Source: Polyangiaceae bacterium
GTDB lineage: Bacteria > Myxococcota_A > Polyangia > Polyangiales > Polyangiaceae
Length of the DNA stretch: 64,000 nt
NCBI GenBank assembly: GCA_016712345.1
Contig: JADJRH010000001.1
Location: forward strand, 2,542,001 to 2,606,000
Direction of reading: 5' to 3'
Shown here piece by piece: positions 15,498 to 24,785 of this stretch. The translations under genes and the position numbers were made by a program. Every line of letters begins with the position of its first letter. Position 1 is the stretch's first letter. The notes beneath the pieces were generated by a model. It had not been told where the DNA came from and did no database searches. It worked only from the letters and a program-made list of their open reading frames with translations.

Positions 15498-15713
15498 GCG
15501 GTAGACATCCCCGTTCCAGCCTCACCTCGACGTGGTAGACATCAAGGCCGGTGCCTCAAGGAAACACGAAAAGCGTGGCGCTTCAGGTTTAGCATGGTGT
15601 AGTTCAAGCCTATTGCAGCCCACCACGAAAACGAGACAAAAGCCGGCGAGCCCGGTGGAATAACGTCATGTACATCGCGAGCCGCCGAACGCTCTGGTAC
15701 CGTTCCAAAAAAA
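15498..15713. other. Intergenic stretch before bidirectional terminator
   Basis: No gene, repeat or promoter is supported in these 216 bases between the convergent lipoprotein and DUF4331 genes. Confidence 0.4.
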
Positions 15714-15745
15714 GCCGGGAGTGTTTTCGCACTCCCGGCCCTTTT
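15707..15745. terminator. Bidirectional hairpin terminator
   Basis: The arms GCCGGGAGTG (15714-15723) and CACTCCCGGC (15730-15739) form a 10-base stem with loop TTTTCG. CCTTTT follows on the plus strand, and seven A precede it (seven T on the minus strand). It serves both the plus-strand lipoprotein gene and the minus-strand DUF4331 gene. Confidence 0.88.
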
Positions 15746-15765
15746 CGTTTTGCTAACCTGTCAGA

Positions 15766-17244
15766 TTATTGAACGGGAGCGCCGTAGGTGTTGCCGGCGA
15801 ATGATTCCCAAGGCGTGGCTTGATAGGGGAAGGTGGCTTTGTTATTGGTTTCTGCCTGGGCAACGCCGTCGGGTACAAGGGCCTGAAGGCGGCAGAGGAG
15901 CAAACCAAGTTCGATATCGACAACGTCGGGCTCGGTGGGAGCATTTTCATTCAGGCGGCGACCATTGGGGAAGTCGCTGTTTTGAACGCCGAGGTCAACG
16001 CGAAGAACGTCGCCGATGGAGTTGATTTTGTTGGCACCGTCATGTGCTCCCGCGGTGGGGAAGTCTTTGATGTTGATGACATCGATAATGTCGGTGCGGT
16101 TGTATTTGAGTTGGTCGAGTGTAAAACCTCCACCACCTGCGGTGATGCATCCGTAAAGTGGGCCGCCCTGTGCGTAGAACCCGGCAAACTCGGCGTCGCG
16201 AACGACAACGGGGTTGAGGAAATACGCGGCGAACATGCCAAGGTCGTCTTTGGGACGGCGGGCATTCCACTTGTCTTTGTCTTGAAGGCCGATGACGGCT
16301 TCGTTGATGAGGGGTAGACCGAGGCGCGAAACCTGACGGTAAGGTCCGATGGCTTCCATCTTACCATTGTTGTGGAGAATGGAGATCTGACGACGGCTCG
16401 CCGATGCCCATACGCCGACGGTGGACGCGGCGGACGGGTTGTTGGGAGGTGCGGTTCCACCGTTGGCGACGGTGAGCGGGATTTCTAGCGCGATTTGCAT
16501 CACGTTGGTGTAGTTGGTGCTGTTGCGCGGGGTGCCGCCGATGACGGTGCGAAGACCGGCAAGGTCAAACACGGCACCGAGGTCGACGAAGAACGGGTCG
16601 TCGCGCGGACCCGCAAACACGCGGCCTTCACCTGCGCCGAGGCTTTTGACAAGGCTGGTGGCAGCGTCTTCCACGAAGAACTGTTCGTAGGTTTTTGCGG
16701 CGGGTATACCGTAGGCGATCGCGTTGGTTCGCGGGCCCACGTTGGGGGGTGCGACCTTACCTGCGTTTGCGCCGAACGAAACGAGCTTTTTGGACCCGTT
16801 TTTTTCGACCTTTGTGACTTGGTAGGTTTGTGCGAATGCGCCGCCGCCGGAGATCTGAGCGAAGAACTCTTTACCACCTCCCACCGGGGCAGCTTGGTCG
16901 GCCGGATCTACCTTGGGGTAGTTGGCTGTATTAAACTCAATGCGGTAGGTGAGAGCGTCATCCAAACTGTCAGGTCCGCGCGCAATATGGATTTCGTAAA
17001 TGGCTCCTTCGTCGGCGAACTTTTTCCAGTTTGGAGCCGCAAATGCGGGCTGCAAACCGTTATACGTTGCCAGGACAACCAGGTTGGAACCTTTCACCCA
17101 GGCCCAGACGTCGGCGTTGTCGGTATCGGGATCGCTCGCGGTACCGGGCGCTTCAGAATGGCTGGAAGCAAAGGCGACACTGCTCATACACGTGACTGCG
17201 GCGGCAACAGCGGCCGCACTTGTCCACGAAAAACGCTTCAACAT
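15766..17244 (-). CDS. DUF4331 family exported protein
   Basis: This 492-residue protein has a Sec signal (MLKRFSWTSAAAVAAAVTC..., cleavage after AFA), followed by SSHSEAPGTASDPDTDNADVWAW, which matches the start of DUF4331 proteins (SSHREAP..A.DP..D.TD.YAF). I chose ATG 17244 because GAGGAAAG lies just upstream; the open frame extends further. It is 29 bases downstream of the lipoprotein gene at 17274-18374 and probably cotranscribed. DUF4331 members are exported proteins of unknown enzymology. Length is normal for the family. Confidence 0.88.
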   Translation of the reverse strand: MLKRFSWTSAAAVAAAVTCMSSVAFASSHSEAPGTASDPDTDNADVWAWVKGSNLVVLATYNGLQPAFAAPNWKKFADEGAIYEIHIARGPDSLDDALTYRIEFNTANYPKVDPADQAAPVGGGKEFFAQISGGGAFAQTYQVTKVEKNGSKKLVSFGANAGKVAPPNVGPRTNAIAYGIPAAKTYEQFFVEDAATSLVKSLGAGEGRVFAGPRDDPFFVDLGAVFDLAGLRTVIGGTPRNSTNYTNVMQIALEIPLTVANGGTAPPNNPSAASTVGVWASASRRQISILHNNGKMEAIGPYRQVSRLGLPLINEAVIGLQDKDKWNARRPKDDLGMFAAYFLNPVVVRDAEFAGFYAQGGPLYGCITAGGGGFTLDQLKYNRTDIIDVINIKDFPTAGAHDGANKINSIGDVLRVDLGVQNSDFPNGRRLNENAPTEPDVVDIELGLLLCRLQALVPDGVAQAETNNKATFPYQATPWESFAGNTYGAPVQ

Positions 17245-17273
17245 GTTCTTTCCTCGTCTTTCTTTTCGGCGGC

Positions 17274-18374
17274 TCACTTGAGAACAACTTTGTACACAAG
17301 ACCGGTGTCGCCGGTTGTCAGGTCGCACCATGAGTACACATCAGCCTTGCGAGCACGGTGCAAACCACCCGCATCGAGATTCTTTTCAAGAACCGCGTTG
17401 GTGAACGAACTGACCTCTTTGGTGGCGACGTTGATTGTATGAATCACGTCGGTTCCCGTAAGAGGATCAATCCCCGAAACGAGCAGGAGCTTTTCGTCGG
17501 AAGTGACGCTGATGCCGGCCGGGTAGCCCACACCAAGCGACTTGACAAATTCGCTCGCAACGCCGTTTTCGACCACGATCACGCTGGCAAAACGCGTGTC
17601 GGTGGCCAAAACGTCGGTGACGAACGTTTTGTCTTTGGTGACAACCACACCGCTCGGGTCAACAAATGGGCTGCCTGTTGCGATTTTGGTGACACCGCCG
17701 CCGGATGCGAGGACGGAGTATAAACCGGGTTGACCGTTTGACGGATCCACACCGGTGAAGGTGATGACGTCGCCCTCGGTGGTTTCGGTCACATCCAAAC
17801 CTCGGGGGCGATAGCCCGCGGTGGACGCGATGGGAGACGGGGTGCTGTCAACCGTGGTGCCCATTTTCATGAGTACACCTCGGGGACTGTCAGGATCGTC
17901 GGCGGTGTTGTCGTAAGAAACATCGGCGACATACAGGCTTGAATCGTCGGTGGCGATCGAAATTCCAACGGGACCGGCAAGCGGATCTCCGATGAAAATG
18001 TCGCTCACCGCGCCGCCGTTGGCCCCTACTTTGAAGACGCCTGGAATGCCGGCTTTGTGGCCAACAAAGTAGAAATTGGTTCCAGTGGAATCCGGGGTGG
18101 AATCCAGAGGGCTTTGGGTGGTTCCGGCGGGGGTCAGTTCAGGCGTGAGGGCTTGACCTCCGCCGCCGGTAGATCCGCCGGTGGCGCCCGTACCGCCCGT
18201 ACCGCCGGTGGTGGATGTGGTGGTACTGGATGTGCCCGTACCGCCTCCACCGGTGGTGCCGGTTCCGTTGCCGTCGTCGCAGCCGGGAGCGGCCAATACA
18301 GCGAGTGCAACGCTCGTTGTAATGGCCGTCCACGGACCTGCTCTGTGCCAGATTTGATGCCTGGCGTTTGCCAT
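17274..18374 (-). CDS. Gly/Thr-linker lipoprotein with beta-propeller-like repeats
   Basis: The 366-residue protein begins MANARHQIWHRAGPW, with a signal ending AAPGC (lipobox). A Gly/Thr/Ser linker (about 33-75) precedes repeats of the type 'GTNFYFVGHKAGIPGVFKV', 'GISIATDDSSLYVAD' and 'PAGISVTSDEKLLLVSG', which suggest a beta-propeller (SMP-30/NHL or TTT-loop type). ATG 18374 has AGGAGGAAG upstream. It is first in a two-gene unit with the DUF4331 gene. A role in surface binding is a guess. Confidence 0.75.
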   Translation of the reverse strand: MANARHQIWHRAGPWTAITTSVALAVLAAPGCDDGNGTGTTGGGGTGTSSTTTSTTGGTGGTGATGGSTGGGGQALTPELTPAGTTQSPLDSTPDSTGTNFYFVGHKAGIPGVFKVGANGGAVSDIFIGDPLAGPVGISIATDDSSLYVADVSYDNTADDPDSPRGVLMKMGTTVDSTPSPIASTAGYRPRGLDVTETTEGDVITFTGVDPSNGQPGLYSVLASGGGVTKIATGSPFVDPSGVVVTKDKTFVTDVLATDTRFASVIVVENGVASEFVKSLGVGYPAGISVTSDEKLLLVSGIDPLTGTDVIHTINVATKEVSSFTNAVLEKNLDAGGLHRARKADVYSWCDLTTGDTGLVYKVVLK

Positions 18375-18777
18375 GCTTCCTCCTGAGTCAAAGTGAAAAA
18401 GGACGAGTGTGTACACATCTCCCTGATGGGAGTTGAGCACACTCTAGGAAGCCGCTCCGAACGCCGCACACGTCACATTTGGGTAGATGCCTGTGCCCCG
18501 TAAGCGAGAGGACAAAACCTTCCCGCAGTGGAGCCTTGGACATCTCCACGAAAGTCCGGAGCGCGGCGCAAAGGCGGCGACCGAGGGCCCTACGCCTGTG
18601 GAGGTCGAGAGGTTGCGCCCGTTCAGAAAATTTTCGCGAAGGGCTGAATTGACGCTGGATTGGAAGGAACCGGGTTGGCGAGGCTCGGCGACTTGCGCCG
18701 CCGCGAAGCGAGATTTGCAGTTGACGGCACGACCGGCGTCAAGCAATGGTGGACGCGCTGCTGAAGACGGCTTTCCA
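18375..18777. other. Divergent promoter region, no gene supported
   Basis: This 403-base gap separates divergent genes. The transporter frame stays open upstream to 18487, but the extension has no membrane segment or recognised motif and is unlikely to be translated. No clear promoter or operator could be assigned. A GTGTACAC octamer lies at about 18408-18415, near the start of the minus-strand lipoprotein gene. Confidence 0.4.
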
Positions 18778-20082
18778 ATGAGTGGTAGTAAGAAAAATGT
18801 GGGGCCGCTTCCGCGAGCGGTGATTGTGCTGGGTTGGGTGTCGTTTTTTACCGATGCTTCGGCCGACATGATCTACCCATTGGTGCCGGCGTTTCTTGTA
18901 TCGCTGGGTGGTGGGGCAACGGCGCTCGGTTGGCTGGAGGGTGTCGCCGAGGCGGTGAGTGCAGGCATTAAGTTGTGGGCGGGTAGAGCGATTGATAAAG
19001 CGCAACATCCCAAGCGGTTTGTGGTGCTTGGGTATGGTATATCGGCGCTTTCAAGGCCGCTTTATGCGCTTGCGAGCGCGCCTGTTCACGCGGTGATTGT
19101 GCGGGTGGCCGACCGGGTAGGAAAGGGGTTGCGGGGGCCTCCGCGAGATGCATTGCTCGCCGCTGCGGTGAGCCCGGAGCAGCGGGGACATGCATTTGGA
19201 TACCACCGAATGATGGATAACTTTGGTGGGGTGGCGGGGCCGATTTTGGCCTTTTTAGCGCTGAAAATTGCAGAGCTGCCACTGCGTCAGGTGTTTTTGT
19301 GGAGTGTTGTTCCGGGGCTTGTCAGCGTGCTGATTGCTCAGGTGTTTTTGAAGGGTGGGGCCATTGAAGAGAGGGTGAATGAAACTGCGCCGGGTAAGGG
19401 AGAGCTTGGAAAGGACGGTAAGGTAGAAGGTAAGGTAGATGGTAAGGTTGAGGGTGCCGGTGAACCCTCGCAGGATAAAAAGGTGGACGAAAGTGTGAAT
19501 GGGAAGGTGAGTGAAAAAGGTGCCATTCAGGTGTTGCCGTGGCGGTTTTTGGTGGTCACCGGGGTGTTTACGCTGTCGGCGTCGGGTGACTTGTTTTTAA
19601 TGCGTCGCTTGACAGACTTGGGCATGCACGTGGCCTACGTGCCAATGGCATGGGTAAGTTTGCAACTCGCCAAGGGGCTTTTTAATGTGCCCGGAGGTCG
19701 AGCGTCCGACCGGTATGGTCGGCGAAAAGTATTGGCGGCGGCGTGGGCGCTCTACGCGTTGACGTATGTGGCGTTTGGACTTGTGAATGTGTGGTGGGCG
19801 GCGTGGGCGTTGTTGTTGCCTTACGCGCTCCACTACGGTTTGGCGGAGGGTGGACAACGAGCGCTGTTAACTGACTTGACTCCCAAAGAAGTGAGGGGGC
19901 GCGCGTTTGGGGTGATGTTGGCAATGGAAGGGGTGTTGATCTTACCTGCCAACGTTGGCTTTGGGATGATCACCGACAAAATCGGCTCAAAAGAAGCCTT
20001 TTTTGCGGCGGGTGGGTTTGCGGCGCTGGCGGCACTGCTGCTGGGGATGTTGGTGAGGGAGAAACAGCCGGCGCCTACCTGA
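18778..20082 (+). CDS. MFS transporter with charged repeat loop
   Basis: This 434-residue member of the major facilitator superfamily begins MSGSKKNVGPLPRAV, with the first helix at WVSFFTDASADMIYPLVPAFL. The intracellular loop-2 motif is seen as GRAIDKAQHPKR and DRVGKGLRGPPRDALLAAAV, a pattern of MFS proteins distantly related to multidrug exporters. The central loop (about residues 195-250) is long, hydrophilic and carries short repeats (three 12-base units at 19417-19452). The substrate is unknown. The start at 18778 agrees with the family; the stop overlaps the convergent lipoprotein gene by 8 bases. Confidence 0.85.
   Translation: MSGSKKNVGPLPRAVIVLGWVSFFTDASADMIYPLVPAFLVSLGGGATALGWLEGVAEAVSAGIKLWAGRAIDKAQHPKRFVVLGYGISALSRPLYALASAPVHAVIVRVADRVGKGLRGPPRDALLAAAVSPEQRGHAFGYHRMMDNFGGVAGPILAFLALKIAELPLRQVFLWSVVPGLVSVLIAQVFLKGGAIEERVNETAPGKGELGKDGKVEGKVDGKVEGAGEPSQDKKVDESVNGKVSEKGAIQVLPWRFLVVTGVFTLSASGDLFLMRRLTDLGMHVAYVPMAWVSLQLAKGLFNVPGGRASDRYGRRKVLAAAWALYALTYVAFGLVNVWWAAWALLLPYALHYGLAEGGQRALLTDLTPKEVRGRAFGVMLAMEGVLILPANVGFGMITDKIGSKEAFFAAGGFAALAALLLGMLVREKQPAPT
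19417..19452 (+). repeat. Three 12-base tandem repeats in MFS central loop
   Basis: The units GGTAAGGTAGAA, GGTAAGGTAGAT and GGTAAGGTTGAG encode GKVE, GKVD, GKVE. They fall in a charged loop that is probably free to vary in length. Confidence 0.75.
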
Positions 20083-21592
20083 CGGGCTCAAAACCGACCA
20101 TTTCCCAAAGTTTGGCGGACCACCTGGGAGGATCTCGCTCGCTGTGCATGTATTGTGACAAAAAGTGCGAGTGGTAGCAGCCGTGAGTGGAGGGCGTGTC
20201 TTCACGCGGCATGGGTGACATGCACCGGCTGGAGTCGCTTGGGAGGGATTGGGGTGGTTGGGTATCAACCACTCGAAAACGCCTATTTTCTGCGTCGAAA
20301 CATAAGCCCGCCGCTACCCAACGTTTTCCAGTGAGGCCGCCGAGGAGACATATTCCATTGTGGAACCTGACGATGTGGGGTTGAACCCAATCTTTGAGTT
20401 GTGCCAGAGCGTCAGGTGGGGCGGGGATGGTGGCGATGGGGTCTTGTTTTCCTATTTCAAAAATTCTACCCACGAGTTGACCATCATCAAGGGTAGAAAC
20501 AACAATTGCCTGCTCGCCGTAAGCGCTCCATTCGTAAACGCTTAGGCCGCTTTTCCAAGGGGAAAAATGGGTTTGAGAGAGCTTTTGAATGGTGAGGGTT
20601 TGGAGGTTGACGAGGTAACTTTGTGGGGTGTCGGCGGTGGCAATATCACGGATGTACAAGAGGGATGGCGACAGTTGTTGGGCGTCGGCGAGGTTGCCGA
20701 TGGATATGGGAATGGAGGAGGCGCCCTTGTGGTCAACGCGCCAAAGGGCGGCGATGCTTCGTGTTCCGCGTTTGGGTGGATTGGCGCTGCCAAACACGAA
20801 GGGGCTGGTGGAGATGGTTTGGATTTGTTGTGTGAAGGGCGTTGGCGCTTCTACCCATTGGCTCCACGAGCTGGTGTCTTTGTTGAATTGGTTGGTGTAA
20901 GTGGCCCCGATCTCAGGGTAAGAAATTTGCCGAATCTGAACAATGGGCGTGTTTGCGACCAGGTGCACCGAGTTGGGGGCGACAATCACTTCTGGAACGG
21001 GCGGCGCAGGAAGAACCGCGCTTTTTGCCTGAACCCAGGTTCCGGTTTCAAGGTCAATTTCACCCTGTCCACCGATGGAAGGTTTGTTGGGGGTGTTGGC
21101 GCTTAGCCAGGCGACCACGGCGCGGGTGCCTTGAAGTTGAACGGCGGCCTGAATGTCAGGATTGAGTGACTCGGACGAGGGTAGGTGGAGCGTTGTGAGG
21201 TGTGAGGTTTGCCGATTGAGCACCAAAACAAGCGGCTCTTTTTGGGAGGTTTTTGCCCAAAGGTCAACCAGTGGACCGTACGCGCGATCTCCATAACGTC
21301 GATTGGGGTTGGGTTTGATAACGGGTGGCTGCGGCGCGCAAATCACCGACACAACATAGGTGGAGTTCAAGGCGTGGCCGGCAACGTCGAGTGGGGGCGT
21401 ATCACCGCTGTAGTCCACGCCGGCAATCATTTGTTGTTCAAGCTGACTGAAGGGTTTGAAAGTGATTTTGGGGCCGCCAAACTCGATGGGATCATCCGCG
21501 ACGGGGATAAGCGGCGGAGCGGGCGGTTGTGTACACCCCACGAGAAGGGTTAGCCCGAGGGGAAGGAAGGTAAAAAAACGGGCGACGCGCAT
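20075..21592 (-). CDS. Lipoprotein of unknown function, paired with oxidoreductase
   Basis: The 505-residue protein has signal MRVARFFTFLPLGLTLLVGC with lipobox LVGC. ATG 21592 places it 31 bases after the stop of the molybdopterin oxidoreductase, so the two are probably one operon. Repeats such as 'ALNSTYVVSVICAPQPP', 'RAVVAWLSANTPN' and 'EQAIVVSTLDDGQLVGRIFE' suggest a beta-propeller, but no named domain was recognised. A role with the redox enzyme is not implied by its sequence; the enzyme is cytoplasmic and this is exported. Confidence 0.7.
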   Translation of the reverse strand: MRVARFFTFLPLGLTLLVGCTQPPAPPLIPVADDPIEFGGPKITFKPFSQLEQQMIAGVDYSGDTPPLDVAGHALNSTYVVSVICAPQPPVIKPNPNRRYGDRAYGPLVDLWAKTSQKEPLVLVLNRQTSHLTTLHLPSSESLNPDIQAAVQLQGTRAVVAWLSANTPNKPSIGGQGEIDLETGTWVQAKSAVLPAPPVPEVIVAPNSVHLVANTPIVQIRQISYPEIGATYTNQFNKDTSSWSQWVEAPTPFTQQIQTISTSPFVFGSANPPKRGTRSIAALWRVDHKGASSIPISIGNLADAQQLSPSLLYIRDIATADTPQSYLVNLQTLTIQKLSQTHFSPWKSGLSVYEWSAYGEQAIVVSTLDDGQLVGRIFEIGKQDPIATIPAPPDALAQLKDWVQPHIVRFHNGICLLGGLTGKRWVAAGLCFDAENRRFRVVDTQPPQSLPSDSSRCMSPMPREDTPSTHGCYHSHFLSQYMHSERDPPRWSAKLWEMVGFEPVR

Positions 21593-21623
21593 AGGGTGAA
21601 CTTGGGTTGGGTTTAGGGGTTGA

Positions 21624-23558
21624 CTAAACCGGCACAATTCGAACGCGATCGTCGTAAATGGCGGCCCCCTCACCAAAGTCGGTGAGGCGGGCGGTGATGA
21701 GGGCATTGGCGGCGCGGCCGGCGTCATAGTGGCCACCTTTGGGGGCGAGCGCGATGTCGCGGCGCTGTTTTGGGTCGTGTTTAAGGCGGACTGTCAGCGA
21801 CGCGCTGGGTGATTCAACCCGGGCGAGCGCTCCGTCGGCGACGCCGTTGGCCGCGCTGGGGTGGACGGTGACGACGAGTGGGCCTTCTTGGGGTTTTGCC
21901 CACTGGGAAGATTGCGAGCGTTCTGTGGAGATGCTTGTCCAGTAGAGTGGATAGTCAGGTGAGGAGGAAGGTTCGCCCGGGGGGGCTTGGGTAAGAAGGT
22001 TAACCTTGCCCGAAGGTGTTTTGAAGGTTCGATCTGCAAACAAGACAGGTTGTGAAAGGGGGTTTTTGACGGCGCCTTGTTCAAGCGTTTCGAGCGTGAT
22101 GCCGTGGGGGGCGAGGCGCGGCTCGATGATGCGGCGTTTCCAGTCGCGCGCGGATCCGGCCAGGGCGGGGCCCAGACCTACCCTTTCTGCGAGGCCCTGC
22201 ATGATTTGGAGGTCACTTCGGACGCCGGGTGGGGGAGCAACAACGGGCGTTGCGACACCGAGGTAATGGTGGCCGTAAGCGCCGAGGAGATCATCGGCTT
22301 CTAACAGAGTGGTAACGGGCAATACAAGGGAAGCGCGGCGCGCGGTATCGGTTAAAAAAAGGTCGGCAACGACGGAAAACTCGCGAGTTTCTACGGCGCG
22401 GGCGACGGCATCGGAATCGGGTAACATGACAACGGGATTGCCGGCTGTAATCCACATTGCTTTGATTTCAGGGTCGCGGGCATTAAAAATGTCGGCGGCA
22501 AACAACGGTTCACGAATGGTTCGCGGGGGGATTGCCGCATCTTTGAAGGAGGTGTCATACGCGCCGCGGCGTTTGAAATAAAACGATGCGCCGCCGCCGA
22601 GTATTCCGATATTGCCGCTGACGGCGCTGAGTGCGTCGAGCGCGCGGACAATGGATGCGCCGTTATAGCGCCTGCCCATTCCCCACCCGACAAGGATGGC
22701 AGTGGGTTTGCCTGGGCCAAGGCGATCTGCGAGATCTTCGGCTTCAGAAGGGGAAACGTCGGCTTCGGCGCAATGTTGGGCAACGGTTTTGGATACGGCT
22801 AGTGATTGAAAGTCGGCGAGGTGATCGCAATAAGAGTGAGCATTGGGATCGATATGGCCGCGTTCGAATAACAAGCGGGCAACGGCCATTGCCAATGCAA
22901 AGTCGCCGCCGGGTTTGGGTTGAATAAAGCGATCACAAATGGATGCTGTTTTATGAAAAACAGGGTCAATTAATACAAGCGAGGCTCCGCGGGATTTGGC
23001 CTCTTTTAGAACAGGGATTGTATGGGGGCTGGAGGTGAAAACGTTTTTGCCCCATAAAAGGATGTTTTTTGAGTGATAAAGATCAAAGATGTCGTGACTG
23101 TCTTCTTCACCGAAATCTGTCATTTGCGCGTAATCACCGGCGCCCGAACAGATATCGCCCGTTTTGGTGGTGACGGGGCCAAAGAGCCCAAAAAAGTGGT
23201 CGGTTAAGGCGCCTAGAATACCAAGTGTGCCGCCGCTTCGATAATGAAAAATAGCAGCGGGGCCGTATTGTTTTTTAATGGAAACAAGGCGGTCCGCGGC
23301 AATATCAAGCGCTTGATCCCAGGTTATAGGTTCAAAGTCGCGGCCTTTGCGAATGAGGGGAGAAGTGAGGCGCTCGGGCGAATATTGGGTGGATAAAAAG
23401 TGAGAAGTGCGGTGGCACAAAAAGCCCTGCGTAATGGGGTGATCGGGATCACCGGCAATGCGGGTGACGCGATCGTTTTCAATGGTGGCAACAATGCTGC
23501 ACGCGTCGGGGCAATCGCGATTGCAGATGGTTTTTTTTGTAATGGGGGAAGCGCTCAC
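21624..23558 (-). CDS. Molybdopterin oxidoreductase (FdhF/BisC superfamily)
   Basis: This 644-residue enzyme holds bis-molybdopterin and an N-terminal 4Fe-4S cluster with Cys 12, 16, 20 and 48 (CNRDCPDAC, then FLCHR). The Mo-site region reads TGDICSGAGDYAQMTDFGEED. Molybdopterin-binding segments (LLWGKNVFTSSPHTIPVL, VLIDPVFHKTASI, ILGGGASFYFKRRG, MWITAGNPVVMLPD and the C-terminal dinucleotide-binding domain) are present. No Tat signal is seen, so it is cytoplasmic. Length fits the shorter CXXXC...C members of unknown substrate. Its operon partner is the lipoprotein at 20075-21592. Confidence 0.85.
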   Translation of the reverse strand: MSASPITKKTICNRDCPDACSIVATIENDRVTRIAGDPDHPITQGFLCHRTSHFLSTQYSPERLTSPLIRKGRDFEPITWDQALDIAADRLVSIKKQYGPAAIFHYRSGGTLGILGALTDHFFGLFGPVTTKTGDICSGAGDYAQMTDFGEEDSHDIFDLYHSKNILLWGKNVFTSSPHTIPVLKEAKSRGASLVLIDPVFHKTASICDRFIQPKPGGDFALAMAVARLLFERGHIDPNAHSYCDHLADFQSLAVSKTVAQHCAEADVSPSEAEDLADRLGPGKPTAILVGWGMGRRYNGASIVRALDALSAVSGNIGILGGGASFYFKRRGAYDTSFKDAAIPPRTIREPLFAADIFNARDPEIKAMWITAGNPVVMLPDSDAVARAVETREFSVVADLFLTDTARRASLVLPVTTLLEADDLLGAYGHHYLGVATPVVAPPPGVRSDLQIMQGLAERVGLGPALAGSARDWKRRIIEPRLAPHGITLETLEQGAVKNPLSQPVLFADRTFKTPSGKVNLLTQAPPGEPSSSPDYPLYWTSISTERSQSSQWAKPQEGPLVVTVHPSAANGVADGALARVESPSASLTVRLKHDPKQRRDIALAPKGGHYDAGRAANALITARLTDFGEGAAIYDDRVRIVPV

Positions 23559-23622
23559 GCGCGGACTATATCAGGTAATCGAGACTTCGCGGGTTGTTGG
23601 GAGGCTGCCCATAGGTTGGGCT

Positions 23623-24474
23623 TTAACGCGCCTGGGACACCACGGAGGGAGTGGTGTTGGAAGGCATGACGGGCGGTGGGAGGAGGCGGACTTTGCGCTC
23701 GGTTTTGGCGCCGTCTTCGGCGGCGGCCACAAGTTCGTTCACTTGGCGAGTGACGAGTTTGGCGAGCTTTTGCGCGGCTTCGGAAGCGGCTTGAGCTTGG
23801 TGTTCTTTGTGGGCGCGGGCGGCGCCGATCATTTGTTCTTCTTGGCTGACACTGACAGGTTGAACGACGGAAAAGAGGATGGTGCCGGTGCGTACATCGA
23901 AGAGATCGGCCTGGAGCAAGCCGTGGCTTTTTACGGTGACACCGGGCGCGGCGAACATGCCGACGATGGTGGGGTAGAGCCACGCCCAGTTGTTGAGGTG
24001 CGTGTCGTCTTGAAAACGCTCGGTGTAGAGGAGCAGGTAACGCATGCGGTAACGCGCGGCGATGATGCGCAGTCCTTCGAGCCCGCCGTTATTGGGCAGT
24101 TCAGTGGACACGTCGCTCACCTGGGAAAAATAAGGGTTTCCATTGAGGCTGCGGGCGAGATCGCGCGATGCGGTGGCGCGAAGTGAAAGGGTGACTTTGC
24201 CCTGAGCGTCAAACGGATTGGCGAGGGGAACAACGCCGACGCGCGCGGGAAGTTCGAGATCCAAAGGGGCTTCGAGAATTTTCTGAAGGTCGTTTTCAGA
24301 GAGGGAGCCGGTTGAATCTTTGGAGAACATGGAGCTTGCGATGGGCGCAGGCATGGGCGCTGTTGCAACGGCGGCGGGGGCGTCCATGGGGGTCATGGCA
24401 GCGGGAGGAGCAGCACCACAACCGGAAAGGGCGGCGGCGACAGCGGCAAATGTGAATGTGGTGCGGAAGTTCAT
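23623..24474 (-). CDS. Lipoprotein, unknown function
   Basis: The 283 residues begin MNFRTTFTFAAVAAALSGC with a lipobox (LSGC), then an Ala/Pro linker. The later part (RIIAARYRMRYLLLYTERF, GVTVKSHGLLQADLFDVRTGTILFS) looks like an alpha/beta domain found in bacterial lipoproteins of stress or envelope loci. ATG 24474 has GAGGGAA upstream; the open frame runs further but has no other signal. The 72-base cluster of TGTGTACGCAT repeats at 24525-24598 lies upstream and may control it. Function unknown. Confidence 0.7.
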   Translation of the reverse strand: MNFRTTFTFAAVAAALSGCGAAPPAAMTPMDAPAAVATAPMPAPIASSMFSKDSTGSLSENDLQKILEAPLDLELPARVGVVPLANPFDAQGKVTLSLRATASRDLARSLNGNPYFSQVSDVSTELPNNGGLEGLRIIAARYRMRYLLLYTERFQDDTHLNNWAWLYPTIVGMFAAPGVTVKSHGLLQADLFDVRTGTILFSVVQPVSVSQEEQMIGAARAHKEHQAQAASEAAQKLAKLVTRQVNELVAAAEDGAKTERKVRLLPPPVMPSNTTPSVVSQAR

Positions 24475-24785
24475 GACGGTTCCCTCGGGCGGTTCGTTGG
24501 TTAAAGTACGCAAAAGCGCGACCCGTTGTGTACGCATAATGTGTACGCATAGTTGGGCGGCAAATTGCGTGTGCGTACACAAATCGTGTGTACGCATGAA
24601 GATTGATGCGGCGATCGAAGGGTTTGAAACGCCGTACGCCGCAAAGAACGACGGGACGGGTGGAACCTTACGGTCGTTTTGTTTGTCTGTGAGCGGCTCG
24701 TGAATGGAGGGGCGTCGTGTGGGCTCGGGGCGCCTGGGCCGTGTGGTTATTCGCGGAACGCGGGCCGTGGTAGAGCGCGCGCACC
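24475..24785. other. Divergent control region between lipoprotein gene and polA
   Basis: The 311-base gap holds four TGTGTACGCA-type sites (see 24525-24598) and no supported gene. The sequence from about 24600 to polA has no clear promoter. Confidence 0.45.
24525..24598. promoter_or_regulatory. Cluster of four TGTGTACGCA sites (candidate operator)
   Basis: TGTGTACGCAT occurs at 24527-24537, 24540-24550 and 24587-24597, and the inverted form GTGCGTACACA at 24571-24581. The first two are spaced 13 bases apart. They lie 53-124 bases before the minus-strand lipoprotein start and about 190 bases before polA. This is the densest cluster of GTGTAC words in the window. Confidence 0.55.

Noticed and set aside
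18487..18777. 97-residue extension of the MFS transporter
   Set aside because: It has no membrane segment or motif. The usual family start fits ATG 18778.
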